From Bacteroidia bacterium (GTDB taxonomy: Bacteria > Bacteroidota > Bacteroidia > NS11-12g > UBA9320): DNA of 64,000 nucleotides. Position numbers and translations under genes: made by a program. The notes under the pieces are model-generated. The model saw nothing but the letters and a program-made list of their open reading frames with translations, ran no database searches and had not been told where the DNA came from. Location of the stretch: assembly GCA_020053795.1 (NCBI GenBank), contig JAGVMN010000026.1:1-64000 (forward strand), in the 5' to 3' direction. Below are positions 1-8,617 of the stretch, piece by piece (the stretch's first letter is position 1; every line of letters starts with the position of its first letter).

Positions 1-91
1 AATGTTTTTAAATTACTACTTCAAAGTACTGTATTTCAGTAATATGCATGGCCTTTTTTCTTTTTATTTGTTAACAATTTAATCCACTTAA

Positions 92-571
92 CGGGTTAGA
101 AATAGAATTAGCGTAGCAAGTCATTTAGGTTTAGTCGGAAAATTCAAAAAAGGATTTTACTTAACGGAACTTGGTGAGAAATTTAATTCATCAAATGATA
201 AGTTAGATGACAGATTGAATGAAAATCAAAAAGCAATTATACAAAGTTTCGTAAAAGAAAGCCCGTTCTACTCATCTATCACCTACAGCATTTTTTCAAT
301 TATAGAAACTGTTTTTGTTCTTTCTAAAAACTCATATCCTGTTCCTAAAAATCAGGTTAAAGATTATTTTGTAAAATCAGTAGGCAAGTCGGGAACATGG
401 AGTGCTGAAAAATCAAAAGAAACAGCTACATACATTTTCTCCAACTACGCAATTGAATTAGATTTTCTTGCTATAGTTGATAACGAATTTTTTATCACAC
501 CAACAGGAATTCAAGCAATACTTCTTCTTCAACTAAATCGTTCAATAAAACTAATTGAAAATAAATCATAG
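92..571 (+). pseudogene. 5'-truncated winged-helix-like protein fragment
   Basis: This is an open frame of about 159 residues. It begins right after an in-frame TAA at 89-91 and has no ATG, GTG or TTG until the ATG at 215. The part before that ATG reads like a winged helix (SVASHLGLVGKF, then YLTELGEKF, a typical wing with 'YLTxxG'), so starting at 215 would cut the domain in half. The second half contains another possible helix-turn-helix (PKNQVKDYFV ... FFITPTGIQAI). I infer a gene that lost its 5' end by deletion or frameshift near position 90-98. Family and function are not recognised. It lies just upstream of a DUF551-like fragment and a restriction endonuclease, which points to an accessory or degraded locus. 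An intact gene starting at 215 (118 aa) is the alternative. Confidence 0.45.
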
Positions 572-574
572 AGT

Positions 575-775
575 ATGAATTGGAAAAATATTGAAACAGA
601 AAAACCAAAATCATCAAAACAAATTTTGGTTTTGATTGATAGTAGAGTTGCTTCAGTTGCAAAATATAATGGTGAAAGTTTTACTGATGATGGGTTAGAA
701 ATTGAAGATGTAACACATTAGTGTTATTTACCAGAATTTCCGGTTGAGAGTGCTGTATTTGTGTGTGAGGGATAG
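575..775 (+). pseudogene. DUF551-like small protein interrupted by an amber codon
   Basis: ATG at 575 opens a 48-codon frame ending with TAG at 719-721, four bases after the stop of the previous frame. The N-terminus (MNWKNIETEKP ... QILVLID) and the end (EDVTH) follow the DUF551 pattern seen in phage and accessory proteins: a leading Trp, a 'vlv' strand, then a terminal VTHW-x-PLPE motif. If the TAG is read as TGG, the frame continues as VTH-W-CYLPEFP to a stop at 773-775, restoring the family's C-terminal motif. I therefore read this as a Trp-to-stop change in a once longer gene. It could still yield a 48-residue truncated product. The family assignment rests on motif memory only. Confidence 0.5.
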
Positions 776-893
776 TAGCGAAAATCCTTTTTTTCTTATT
801 CAGAAAATAAGATTGTAGCGGATAGCCCGACCCATAGGGGCACACCTAAATAATTTTCAAAACAGATGGCATAACGCTTATTGGTTTTCAAGA

Positions 894-1883
894 ATGTTAA
901 TCAATAATGACAAGTATGTGGCCGTTGGTAAAGAACCTAAATTACTTTCAATGATTGCAAGTGGTTTGCGACGAATCGGAAAAGAAAGCAAAGGGAAAAA
1001 TACTTTGAGTTTGCAAAAGCAAACTCTTCGTAATATCATTGAAGAACGTTACAAAAAAACTTCTACAAAAGACAATCGGGTTCAGCGAATGTTGAACGAA
1101 CTTGATGAAGAAATCAGAACGCTTGGCGATATGGAAGTTTTCATTCTCACTTGTGAGAACATTATGTTGCCGCTTCACCAAGCCATTGCAAATATTCCAA
1201 GTGACGACAAAGAATTTACACTGAACATTGCAAAAGCATATTTAGATATTCAGGGCGAAGAAGGTTTAGCAACTGTTTTTACACTTTGGGACGATCTTGG
1301 TATCAAAGGTTGTTTGACAGCAGAACGAACAGAAATTGTAAGAGCATTTACGACACTTCGTGTTTTGCTAACCAAAGACAAATCAATTAGTGAAGAAGAA
1401 AGAGACATTGTGCTTACATCATTTACGCAAGAATTTGAAAGACGTGCAGCACAAAAAAGAAAAAAGAGAGCAGGTGGAAGTTTGGAAGATGTAACCGATT
1501 TTATTTTGGGTTACTACAATATCAAAAGGGCTGAAGCACCCTCGCATTTTCAAGCAGACCTTGAAGTAGATAATTGGGTAAAGACCAAAGACGGTTGGCT
1601 AATAGGAATATCATGTAAGCGGACAATTCGTGAAAGGTGGAAAAATGTAAGTAGCAGTAAAGAAATCTACAGCAGGTTTAAGGTAAAATACATTTATCAT
1701 ATCGTAACTTTTGACGAAGATTTATCAGATGATAAACTAACTCTACTTGGAGAGCAACGACAAATTTTTTATTTGCCTGACAACAGCAGACGACTGAAAC
1801 ATGCAAGCGAACATGTGGGATTGAAAAATTATGTGCGACCAATTTCACAATTGATAAATGATTTGCGTAAGCACATCAAATAA
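894..1883 (+). CDS. Type II restriction endonuclease, EcoRII-C/BsaWI-like
   Basis: This 329-residue protein is a likely sequence-specific DNA endonuclease. The C-terminal part has the order expected for the EcoRII C-terminal domain family: a basic helix KKRAGGSLED (residues 190-199) that usually packs before the PD-(D/E)xK core, acidic residues D222, E224 and D226, and the block ISCKRTIRERWK (239-250), where K242 is the candidate catalytic lysine. The N-terminal about 180 residues are helical and have no motif I recognise, but could hold the recognition part. ATG 894 is the only usual start in the frame (previous stop 816-818). No methyltransferase gene is visible within the window; its partner could lie left of position 1, or the gene could be solitary. 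The target sequence cannot be predicted. Confidence 0.7.
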   Translation: MLINNDKYVAVGKEPKLLSMIASGLRRIGKESKGKNTLSLQKQTLRNIIEERYKKTSTKDNRVQRMLNELDEEIRTLGDMEVFILTCENIMLPLHQAIANIPSDDKEFTLNIAKAYLDIQGEEGLATVFTLWDDLGIKGCLTAERTEIVRAFTTLRVLLTKDKSISEEERDIVLTSFTQEFERRAAQKRKKRAGGSLEDVTDFILGYYNIKRAEAPSHFQADLEVDNWVKTKDGWLIGISCKRTIRERWKNVSSSKEIYSRFKVKYIYHIVTFDEDLSDDKLTLLGEQRQIFYLPDNSRRLKHASEHVGLKNYVRPISQLINDLRKHIK

Positions 1884-2657
1884 ATTTTTGTGCAAACTTT
1901 AGCAGACGGACACCTTGACGGAAAGAAAACGACTACCGCTAACTTGGGTAACCATTTCACAACTCATTTTCAATACAAAAAAGGGCCGGCTGGGCAATAA
2001 AACGACCCAATCAGAGGCTTTCTAATCGAGGTTTGTTTTTAAGCTTTATCAGATTCTTCTGAAAGTCCGGATTGGTTAAGATGGCTTGTTTGAAGCCTCA
2101 AATATGTAAGTGGGGAAAAAGATTTAATCTGGTATTGAACCCAACACAAATCCTCATCCTGCCGTCCACGTTTCAGGCAGGAAAAGAGCATATCCCATCC
2201 TGATAATTAAAAAAAAAACAAGCCGAAAATTTTTACTTTTGCGAAACAAATTATTCCCAAATCCGTTAATACTTTTAAAACTTCAAAATACAAATCAAAC
2301 ATTAAAACACTTATTAAACCGGTCAGTATTCCATTCAAAAGGCTTCATGCTTTTTCAAGTTGGCAAAAAAAGTCAATGGTTTGTTTTAATACATCTACAG
2401 CCGTAATAAGAGGTCAATCCATAAGAAAGTTTAATGCCACATTTAGTGTTGATTAGTTTGGATGCACCATTCATGACAAGTGGAATTTCGGTGATGCTGT
2501 ACATCTTTTTCAAGACTAATCCCATCCATGCAGAATAGACATCCGGAACATATACCATGAAATGGAAAATGATTATCAAAAACATTAAAATCTGGTGAAA
2601 TATCTATATCAATCACAATAAACAAATGCTGATAAAATCAGTAATAAAAAACTACAA
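1884..2657. other. Intergenic stretch with no supported gene
   Basis: This is about 770 bp between the endonuclease and the multicopper oxidase. No open frame with a recognisable product was found. On the minus strand at 2373-2625 two overlapping short frames have a slightly protein-like, Cys-rich composition (one ends with SYYGCRC), but neither has a convincing start, family or length. I treat the stretch as non-coding or decayed. Confidence 0.4.
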
Positions 2658-4157
2658 ATGGAAAGACGAGATTTTATTCGCCTAACAGGAATGGGAACTA
2701 CTGCTTTTTTTATAAGAAGCAGCGTTCCTCTGTTTTTAACTTCTTGCAGGTATGATGGTATGATGATGAATATGAGGGGCCGTCCGGTTTCTGTGATTGA
2801 GGGTTATTTTACAACTTTACTTTCTATTCCTCAAACAATTAACGGGCAAGCAACTTTAACAGCACAACGCACTGCTTACAATATTTTCGAAGGAAAAATT
2901 TCTCAGGTATTGGGTTATCAGTACGGCTCTATTTTAGGGTCTTCTATCATTGTAAATTCCGGTGAGAACATCAATATCAATTTTCAAAACAATTTATCCG
3001 AAACATCTAACATTCATTGGCACGGATTACTAACCCCCGCAAATATGGATGGACATCCTGAAGATGTTGCTCAGCCTGGCCGTTCACTGAATTACAATTT
3101 CACTGTATTACAACGGGCCGGAATGTATTGGTATCATTCGCACCCTGATGGAAACACCGCAAAACAAGTGTTTCTCGGACTTGCAGGTGTATTTATTGTG
3201 AGGGATGATGAAGAAAAATCGCTAAATCTGCCCTTTGGTGAGTTTGAAATTCCTTTGGTTATTCAGGATAAACGGATTTTTCCTGACTATGCTCTGGATT
3301 ATTCTCCCAATATGGGCGAAGTAATGACCGGTTATATGGGACCATATATTACAGTGAATGGTGTTTATTCTCCGTATAAGGATGTCAAGACAAGAAATTA
3401 TCGGCTTCGTGTTCTCAATGGTTCAAACGGTCGCATTTACAATTTAGCATTAAGCAATGGTGATTTTTTTACAATAATTGGTGCTGACGGTGGTTTACTT
3501 GTTTCTCCACAAACCATTACTTCACTAATGCTTGGCCCAGGAGAGCGTGCCGATCTGATCGTTGATTTTTCATCTTACTCCATCGGCACACAATTGTTTC
3601 TTGTGAACAAAACCTTTTCAGCGGGAGCATCGCAGGGAACACAGGAATTTAAGATTATCAAATTTAAGGTGGCACAAAATGAAAAGGATACATTTACACC
3701 TCCCGGCATGTTGTCTGTTATTAAAACAATTCCTGAAAGCAGTGCAGTCAAGACCCGCGTATTTAATATTTTCAATGCAGGCATGGGAGGCGGCGGAAAC
3801 GAAGGAATGTCAATGAGAGGAATGCACCGCATCAATAACAAGACTTATGACAAAAACAGAATAGACGAAACTGTTCAGGCGGGAAGCACTGAAATATGGG
3901 TGTTTGATAATTCTATGGGCGATGAACCGCACCCAATGCACATACATGCTATACAATTTCAGATTTTAGACCGTACAGGAGGCCGAAACAGTTTAATTTC
4001 TTCAGAAAGAGGCTGGAAAGACACGGTAATGTTATTGCCCGGTGAAAAAGTTCGTGTGATTATGACTTTTGGGCAGAACAAAGGGAAATATGTGTTGCAC
4101 TGTCACAATTTGGAACACGAAGACGATGGAATGATGCTGCAATTTGAAATAGTTTAA
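2658..4157 (+). CDS. Multicopper oxidase, CueO/SufI-like, exported
   Basis: This 499-residue protein oxidises a substrate (in this family often Cu(I) or phenolics) while reducing O2 to water. All four copper-binding blocks are present: IHWHG at 119-123, WYHSH at 158-162, HPMHIH at 425-430, and HCHNLEHEDDGMM at 481-493 with the type 1 Cys482, His487 and probable axial Met492. The N-terminus starts MERRDFIR, a twin-arginine-type motif, followed by a hydrophobic stretch and LTSC at 27-30, which could be a lipobox. Folded, copper-loaded export by Tat would fit. Met-rich segments (MMMNM at 35-39; several Met in 376-389) resemble those of copper-tolerance oxidases. It is followed after 20 bp by a barrel protein, probably co-transcribed. 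The substrate is inferred, not shown. Confidence 0.88.
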   Translation: MERRDFIRLTGMGTTAFFIRSSVPLFLTSCRYDGMMMNMRGRPVSVIEGYFTTLLSIPQTINGQATLTAQRTAYNIFEGKISQVLGYQYGSILGSSIIVNSGENININFQNNLSETSNIHWHGLLTPANMDGHPEDVAQPGRSLNYNFTVLQRAGMYWYHSHPDGNTAKQVFLGLAGVFIVRDDEEKSLNLPFGEFEIPLVIQDKRIFPDYALDYSPNMGEVMTGYMGPYITVNGVYSPYKDVKTRNYRLRVLNGSNGRIYNLALSNGDFFTIIGADGGLLVSPQTITSLMLGPGERADLIVDFSSYSIGTQLFLVNKTFSAGASQGTQEFKIIKFKVAQNEKDTFTPPGMLSVIKTIPESSAVKTRVFNIFNAGMGGGGNEGMSMRGMHRINNKTYDKNRIDETVQAGSTEIWVFDNSMGDEPHPMHIHAIQFQILDRTGGRNSLISSERGWKDTVMLLPGEKVRVIMTFGQNKGKYVLHCHNLEHEDDGMMLQFEIV

Positions 4158-4177
4158 CCAACAAAATAAAAATAATA

Positions 4178-4855
4178 ATGATGATTAAAAAAATCGTATT
4201 CATCGTATTCATATTTTGCATTTCGCAAATTCAGGTACTGGCACAGCCAAAATTATATTTTGGGCCTGTTTATTCAATGGGAGCATCCAAAATATTTAAT
4301 ACAAACGCATTGAACCGAATGAATATGGGTAGCGAAATTGACGGCAAAATGGGTGCAAAATTAAATGTAGGTGCCGGATTAAAAGCAGAATATTTCTTTT
4401 CCGAAAAATGGGGAATGTTTTTGCAAACGGGATTTCAGCAACGTGGAACTCTTTTAAATGAATATATGGACGACTACAAACCACGCTATCGTTTAAACTA
4501 TTGGGATGCCATGTTAGGCGGAGCTTTTCGCACTAAAGGACTAATGAAAAAGCATCAGTTCATCATTAATGTGGGCGTAACTCAGCATACTTTGCTTGAG
4601 GCAAATAGAGCGTATGACTTCGGCAGCGACAACATAATGAATGAATTTAATAATGTTGATGTAGGATTGTTTTTAGGGATTGGCGGAAATATTCCCTTAT
4701 CAGGTAAAGATATTTTTCAAATACAATTATTTGCCAATGCAGGGATGCTTCAAACTTTTTCCGGTAATTTTTCTATGAACGGAATGAGCGGAACAAACTT
4801 TCTGACTGGAATTCAAATGGCCTATCTCATTGGAAGATCGGAAAATAAAGAATAA
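4178..4855 (+). CDS. Outer-membrane beta-barrel protein, PorT-like
   Basis: This 225-residue protein has a clear Sec signal peptide (basic start, hydrophobic core to about residue 20, ending VLAQ). It then has alternating short strands rich in Gly and aromatics, e.g. YFGPVYSMGASK, VGAGLKAEYFF, MGMFLQTGFQQRG-like segments and a final GIQMAYLIG strand. This is the look of the 'outer membrane protein beta-barrel' group of Bacteroidota. It follows the multicopper oxidase by 20 bp with no terminator, so the two are likely one transcription unit. A role at the outer membrane in metal or oxidase function is a guess from position only. Confidence 0.6.
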   Translation: MMIKKIVFIVFIFCISQIQVLAQPKLYFGPVYSMGASKIFNTNALNRMNMGSEIDGKMGAKLNVGAGLKAEYFFSEKWGMFLQTGFQQRGTLLNEYMDDYKPRYRLNYWDAMLGGAFRTKGLMKKHQFIINVGVTQHTLLEANRAYDFGSDNIMNEFNNVDVGLFLGIGGNIPLSGKDIFQIQLFANAGMLQTFSGNFSMNGMSGTNFLTGIQMAYLIGRSENKE

Positions 4856-5353
4856 ACCACCCTTCCATCCATTATTGTCATACATTCAAAGCCAATCACA
4901 TTTTTGCAGGTATTTTACTGAAAAATGATTGTTGAGAATGAGGTAAAAGGAAAAGAATAGCAATGGTTTGAGCGAACTTTAGTGAAAACGGTTTCAGTAT
5001 AGTTGTTTTGCTTATGGACAAGTCTAAAAAGCGATGATGGGCATGCGGAAGTTTAAGGGTTATCAGATGGCAAACAAGGGATAAAAGCAAATCGGGTAAA
5101 CTCAAATAGTTAAACCTGATCGGTTTAAAAAAATCACCACAAAATATCAAAAGCACAAAAACAAGCAGAATATAGGCAGACCATGCAGCCTAAAGCCAAT
5201 CATAGGCCATGACCAGGGCAACACGTTTAAATTAATAGGGAGAAAAGGAAATCAATTACAATGTGCAAACAACTTGATATACTGCTATTTGATAACAGGT
5301 AATAATTTCCTTGTCAATTGCAGTCAATAATATTTTCGATGAGACTGTCGAGC
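4856..5353. other. Intergenic stretch with nothing recognised
   Basis: This is about 500 bp between the barrel gene and the converging coiled-coil gene. Short frames exist but have no start context, family match or signal peptide. No strong hairpin followed by a T-run was seen. Confidence 0.4.
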
Positions 5354-5959
5354 TTAGGATTTTGTGAACGCTTTCTTCAAGTGGGCATAGGCCTCATTAA
5401 TCTCCTTGCCAAAATGTTCCCAATTGTCTTTAATATCAGGTTCATTTTTCGCATAGCGATTTTTCAGGTCATCAACGGTATGAAGAAAGTCGGCCTTTTT
5501 TGCCTCAAACTCTTCTTTGGCTTCAACCTTTCCAAGAGTGTACCTCAGTTGAAGGATTTCAAGTTTGATCTTGAATTTTTCAAATTCCGCGTTGAGTTCT
5601 GAATAGAGTTTGGTGGCAGCGTCAGACTTTTTAAACTCATATTCTATCTCATGAAAAGATCTAAGTATCCGTTTCTTTTGCTCTTCAAATATTTCCTTTG
5701 TTTCTGCTTTGCCAAGGGCCAACTGAACCTGGAGTTCTTCCAGTTTAGCCTTTAGTCCATCAGCCTTATGTTTCCCTTCTTGCACCTTACTTTTTATATC
5801 CCTTACAATTTCATTCAACTTATTCTTAGCCTCTTCGTACTTGTCTGAAGCTTCTGCTTTTCCAAGAGAGAGTTGCAGGCGAAACTCTTCGAGTTCTGTC
5901 GCAGCGTTCCTTAAACCACTAATTACGTTGTCCATAAATGATAGTGCCGATGTTTTCAT
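5354..5959 (-). CDS. Coiled-coil protein with three LGKAE repeats
   Basis: This 201-residue, highly charged, almost wholly helical protein has no signal peptide or membrane segment. The sequence contains three copies of one unit: residues 22-48, 72-98 and 132-158. Each has the pattern LE-x2-(R/Q)-x-(Q/R)-(L/Y)-x-LGK-(A/V)-E-A/T-x4-FE/YE-x2-K. The invariant core is LGKAE, LGKAE and LGKVE. Spacing between copies is 50 and then 60 residues, each joined by a second long helix. The three Gly at fixed positions suggest helix breaks or hinges in a bundle. It faces away from the Mla operon (start 5959, next gene 6086) and could share its regulatory region. I do not recognise a named family; histone-like, tethering or stress roles are all possible. 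Confidence 0.7.
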   Translation of the reverse strand: MKTSALSFMDNVISGLRNAATELEEFRLQLSLGKAEASDKYEEAKNKLNEIVRDIKSKVQEGKHKADGLKAKLEELQVQLALGKAETKEIFEEQKKRILRSFHEIEYEFKKSDAATKLYSELNAEFEKFKIKLEILQLRYTLGKVEAKEEFEAKKADFLHTVDDLKNRYAKNEPDIKDNWEHFGKEINEAYAHLKKAFTKS

Positions 5960-6085
5960 AATCCTTTATTAAATTAAACCACAATTTTACAGGTTAAACC
6001 ACAACTTTCTTATGATTATAATCAAAAACCAAAGTGATACAACTCAGTTCTGTCAAGCCATATAATGCCGAAATTAGCAAAATAA

Positions 6086-6862
6086 TTGTTTGGTTTGAAG
6101 ACGAACTATCTCAAAGACTTTCTAAATGATACAGGTGAAGTCGCCCGGTTTTCGGTCAGGTTCTTCAAAGAAGCCTTCAAACCTCGTTTTGAAACGACAG
6201 AATTCCTGAAGCAGTGCTTTTTTATTGGTTACAAATCGCTGCCTTTGGTAACAACAACTGCATTTATAATGGGATTGGTCATTACCATGCAATCACGGCC
6301 TACACTGGTTGAATTTGGTGCAGAGGCATGGTTACCACAAATGATTTCTTTGTCCCTTGTCAGAGAAATTGCACCGGTAATCACTGCCCTCATCTGTGCC
6401 GGAAAAATAGGGTCAGGAATCGGGGCAGAGTTGGGTTCCATGAAGGTAACCGAACAGATAGACGCCATGGAAGTGTCCGGAACCAATCCTTTCAAATTTC
6501 TAGTGGTCACACGAATATTGGCCACAACACTTTTGGTACCCATTCTGGCAATAATAGCAGGTGCTGTTTCTCTATATGGCGGCTATTTGGGTGCTAATAT
6601 TCATGGGGTCGTAAGTTGGGATTTGTTCTGGAATCAGATATTTGAATCGTTATATTATGGCGACGTTGTGCCTTCCATTATTAAAACCTTCTTTTTTGGA
6701 TTCACCATTGGGGCTATTGGTTGTTATATGGGTTTCAGCTCTAATAAAGGCACCGAAGGAGTCGGACGATCTGCAAACTCGGCTGTGGTGATATCATCTC
6801 TGATTGTTTTCATTATGGATTTAATTGCTGTACAAATAGCCGATGTTCTCAAATTGACATAA
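6086..6862 (+). CDS. mlaE: ABC transporter permease MlaE
   Basis: This 258-residue inner-membrane permease of the MCE/Mla type moves phospholipid between the inner membrane and the envelope. It shows several hydrophobic spans and the family's central block around residues 95-130 (EIAPVITALICAGKIGSG, then ELGSMKVTEQIDAME), which contacts the ATPase. The start is taken as TTG 6086; another TTG follows at 6095 and there is no nearby ATG. It is the first of three tightly packed genes (1 bp, then 2 bp gaps) encoding permease, ATPase and MCE protein. A candidate promoter was not obvious in the 126 bp upstream. Confidence 0.9.
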   Translation: MFGLKTNYLKDFLNDTGEVARFSVRFFKEAFKPRFETTEFLKQCFFIGYKSLPLVTTTAFIMGLVITMQSRPTLVEFGAEAWLPQMISLSLVREIAPVITALICAGKIGSGIGAELGSMKVTEQIDAMEVSGTNPFKFLVVTRILATTLLVPILAIIAGAVSLYGGYLGANIHGVVSWDLFWNQIFESLYYGDVVPSIIKTFFFGFTIGAIGCYMGFSSNKGTEGVGRSANSAVVISSLIVFIMDLIAVQIADVLKLT

Positions 6863-6863
6863 C

Positions 6864-7637
6864 ATGATTGAAGCAATGGAACAAAAAATTGCCCATGTCG
6901 TTCAGGAAAGCTTGCCTGTTATACAAATCAGACATCTTTACAAGTCCTTTGGGGCAAATCAAGTGTTGAAAAATTTCAGCCTTGATCTTATTAAAGGCGA
7001 AACCATGGTAGTTTTGGGAAAATCCGGCTCAGGAAAATCAGTTCTTATCAAATGCATCATTGGTCTTTTAAAGCCCGATTCTGGCACCATCAGTGTTTTC
7101 GGTAAAAACATTCCGGACCTTGACCACGATGAACTGGACAGGGTAAGGGCTAAAGTCGGATTTCTTTTTCAGAGCAACGCTTTGTATGATTCGATGACGG
7201 TAAGAGAAAATCTGGAATTTCCATTGAGAAGACATTGGATAGATCTGTCGAAAGATGAGGTATTTTCTTTGGTTTCGGAAGCATTAACCAATGTCGGTCT
7301 GGCAGATACTTTAGACATGATGCCGGCAGAGTTGTCGGGTGGTATGAGAAAAAGAATTGCTCTGGCAAGAACTTTAATCCTGAAACCGGAAATTATTCTT
7401 TATGATGAACCAACCACAGGACTGGACCCCATCACCGGGCAAGAAATCAGCAGTTTGATGATGGAGTTGCAGAAGAAATACCATACATCCTCTATTATTA
7501 TTTCTCACGATATGAAATGTGTAAAAATGGTGGCTAATAGAATAGCCATGCTCATTGATGGAACCCGCTATGCGTGTGATACCTACAAAGCTTTAGAGGC
7601 ATCTGACGATGATAGAATAAAACAATTTTTTAAATAG
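6864..7637 (+). CDS. mlaF: ABC transporter ATPase MlaF
   Basis: This 257-residue ATP-binding subunit energises the MlaE/MlaD lipid transporter at the cytoplasmic face. Walker A is GKSGSGKS (residues 52-59), the Q-loop is LFQSNALYDSM (101-111), the signature is LSGGMRKR (157-164) with the MRKR variant typical of MlaF, and Walker B is IILYDEP (177-183). The H-loop is in IIISHDM. An N-terminal extension of about 18 residues precedes the usual domain start, so the internal ATG five codons in (MEQK) could be the real start. It is separated from mlaE by one base and from mlaD by two. Confidence 0.93.
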   Translation: MIEAMEQKIAHVVQESLPVIQIRHLYKSFGANQVLKNFSLDLIKGETMVVLGKSGSGKSVLIKCIIGLLKPDSGTISVFGKNIPDLDHDELDRVRAKVGFLFQSNALYDSMTVRENLEFPLRRHWIDLSKDEVFSLVSEALTNVGLADTLDMMPAELSGGMRKRIALARTLILKPEIILYDEPTTGLDPITGQEISSLMMELQKKYHTSSIIISHDMKCVKMVANRIAMLIDGTRYACDTYKALEASDDDRIKQFFK

Positions 7638-7639
7638 CT

Positions 7640-8605
7640 ATGAGCAGAGAAATAACGCGAAATATCAGAGTGGGTCTAATAGTCATTACCGGAACCATTT
7701 TTATCATCGGAACGCTTTATACCATTGGCGACAGACAGAATCTTTTCAGTTCTACATTTCAAATTAGTGCACGGTTTTATAATGTCAACGGGCTAATGGA
7801 AGGCAACAATGTAAGACTATCAGGCATTGATGTAGGGACTGTTGAAAGCATCGAAATCATAAACGATTCGGCTGTGCATGTGGTGATGAATATTGAGAAT
7901 GACATCAGGCGGTTTATCAAGAAAAACGCATTGGTGAGTGTAGGTACTGATGGCCTTGTAGGCAACAAACTTGTGAACATTAATTCAGTGCCGGGTTCTG
8001 CAGAAAGTGTTGAAGATGGAGATGTTCTTCAAACCCTCAAACCCATAGAAACAGACGAAATGCTTCGCACCCTCAACACCACCAACGACAATATCAGATT
8101 TATCACTATTGACCTGAAAAACATTACAGATAAAATAAACAACAGTAACTCCGTTTGGAGCCTTTTGGCCGATACCATGGTTGCCGACAATGTAAAAAAC
8201 GCCATACTTCAAATATTGCTCACCGGCAACCGGTCGGCTTCAATTACAGCAGATTTAAGCGAAATAGTTCAGAATGTTAGAACAGGCAAAGGATCTCTTG
8301 GAACACTGCTTACCGATTCATCACTTGCTCATGAAATGGAAAAATCACTGACAGATATTCGATCGGTAAGCCGAAAAATGGCGATTGTTGCCACCGACCT
8401 CGAAAGTTTTCTAAAAGAAATGGAGGCAGGCGATGGAACAGTGAGAAAACTGATGACCGATACTGCCTTTGCAAATAATCTCAATCAAAGTCTTGAAAAC
8501 ATCAAAAAGGGCTCTAAAGGTTTTGAAGAAAACATGGAGGCATTAAAGCATAATGTGTTTTTCCGAAAATACTTCAAAAAGGCAGAAAAGAAGAAATCCA
8601 ATTGA
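7640..8605 (+). CDS. mlaD: MCE-domain lipid-binding protein MlaD
   Basis: This 321-residue protein is anchored by one N-terminal membrane helix (about residues 9-28, VGLIVITGTIFIIGTLYTIG). A single MCE domain (about 35-115) follows with FYNVNGLMEGNNVRLSGIDV at its start, and then a long helical tail. In Mla systems MCE rings form the periplasmic channel for lipids between permease and outer-membrane partners. The tail ends with a basic cluster (KYFKKAEKKKSN). It is the third gene of the operon; no MlaA or MlaC homologue is visible nearby. The direction of transport cannot be told from sequence. Confidence 0.9.
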   Translation: MSREITRNIRVGLIVITGTIFIIGTLYTIGDRQNLFSSTFQISARFYNVNGLMEGNNVRLSGIDVGTVESIEIINDSAVHVVMNIENDIRRFIKKNALVSVGTDGLVGNKLVNINSVPGSAESVEDGDVLQTLKPIETDEMLRTLNTTNDNIRFITIDLKNITDKINNSNSVWSLLADTMVADNVKNAILQILLTGNRSASITADLSEIVQNVRTGKGSLGTLLTDSSLAHEMEKSLTDIRSVSRKMAIVATDLESFLKEMEAGDGTVRKLMTDTAFANNLNQSLENIKKGSKGFEENMEALKHNVFFRKYFKKAEKKKSN

Positions 8606-8617
8606 TTCCCTATGAGA

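Noticed and set aside
2373-2625. Minus-strand frames ending SYYGCRC, reminiscent of the phospholipase A2 YGCxC motif
   Set aside because: The catalytic HD block and downstream cysteines are missing in every frame, so the resemblance is too short to support.
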